Origin: Fontisphaera persica | Lineage (GTDB): Bacteria > Verrucomicrobiota > Verrucomicrobiia > Limisphaerales > Fontisphaeraceae | Assembly (NCBI RefSeq): GCF_024832785.1 | Contig: NZ_CP116615.1 | Coordinates: 3,162,001-3,226,000 of the forward strand | Length of the DNA stretch: 64,000 nucleotides | Direction of reading: 5' to 3' | In this document: positions 63,857 through 64,000 of the stretch, one piece after another | How the letters are laid out: each line of letters begins with the position of its first letter | How positions within the stretch are numbered: position 1 is the stretch's first letter | The notes under the pieces: model-generated | Told to the model about the DNA's origin: nothing | What the model saw: only the letters and a program-made list of their open reading frames with translations | Databases searched by the model: none | Program-made: the position numbers and the translations under genes

Positions 63857-63900
63857 GCAGGCGACTCGCCTGCGGGTTCACGGAGCCTCCCGGCTCCGTG
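63857..63900. repeat. Double palindromic intergenic element
   Basis: Two adjacent perfect inverted repeats: GCAGGCGA-C-TCGCCTGC (63857-63873) and CACGGAGCC/GGCTCCGTG (63879-63887, 63892-63900) with a 4-nt loop. No second copy was seen in the window. It resembles REP-like dispersed units by form. Confidence 0.5.
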
Positions 63901-64000
63901 ATTACAGAAATGCCGTCGTCAAACAGACGCGCCTGTAAGCACCAAGCCGCACTTCAATCTCGCAGTAGCCATAACGCATGGCGTCCCGTCCCGCGAAGCG

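Overview
The window reads as chromosomal DNA from a Gram-negative, high-GC bacterium of the Verrucomicrobiota, most likely near the Limisphaerales/Pedosphaera group. Supporting signs are an LpxD gene and several outer-membrane barrel proteins, a DUF1549/DUF1553 protein, an exosortase-associated TIGR04073-type lipoprotein with a PEP-CTERM protein, SGNH-hydrolase/TPR and Ig-repeat secreted proteins, and Tat-exported Gfo/Idh and TIM-barrel enzymes. The assignment rests on family content only. No rRNA, tRNA, CRISPR array, transposase or prophage was seen.

Layout. 0-2.5 kb: edge of aroE, a ThuA-like protein and an orphan NarL-type response regulator. 2.5-9.3 kb: arabinose catabolism (araA on minus; araB-araD on plus) wrapped around trpB2 and an outer-membrane channel gene. 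9.4-18.1 kb: TIGR04073 lipoprotein, ispE, a SulP transporter, a large Ig-repeat secreted protein, an acyl-CoA synthetase and a YgbA-family protein. 18.5-24.3 kb: a tight three-gene minus-strand operon (SGNH/TPR protein, polytopic membrane protein, CxxCH beta-propeller protein). 24.5-37.7 kb: DUF1549/1553 protein, RRM protein, pgi, an HpnI-like glycosyltransferase, phoD, addB-gluQ, an esterase and Hsp15. 38-43.3 kb: a frameshifted PEP-CTERM protein, CotH kinase, GH43, an M50-like membrane protease and a 21-residue Lys/Ala peptide gene with its own signals. 43.3-49.7 kb: XylR-type regulator, GH127 and GH51 arabinofuranosidases. 49.8-64 kb: flavodoxin-fold oxidoreductase, an OmpL-like porin with a long AT-rich leader, TIM-barrel protein, cytochrome c, Gfo/Idh plus HEAT proteins, trmB, a holin-fold protein, panD-lpxD, a Sua5-type tRNA-modification gene, a TolC-family gene and a palindromic intergenic element.

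Functional theme. Two separated blocks form one plausible pathway for arabinan or arabinose-decorated polysaccharides: extracytoplasmic GH43, GH51 and GH127 release L-arabinose, and AraA, AraB and AraD take it to xylulose 5-phosphate. A XylR-type regulator sits beside the hydrolases. Three candidate operators are present: a 28-bp dyad before araB, a 28-bp dyad between cotH and GH43, and a 15-bp palindrome before GH127.

Most notable for follow-up: the 21-aa Lys/Ala peptide gene at 43093, with a strong Shine-Dalgarno, its own promoter-like element and a long terminator hairpin; the TTGAC-N4-GTCAA box upstream of the YgbA gene; the dyads around the arabinose genes; the frameshift in the PEP-CTERM gene; and the three-gene SGNH/membrane/CxxCH operon.
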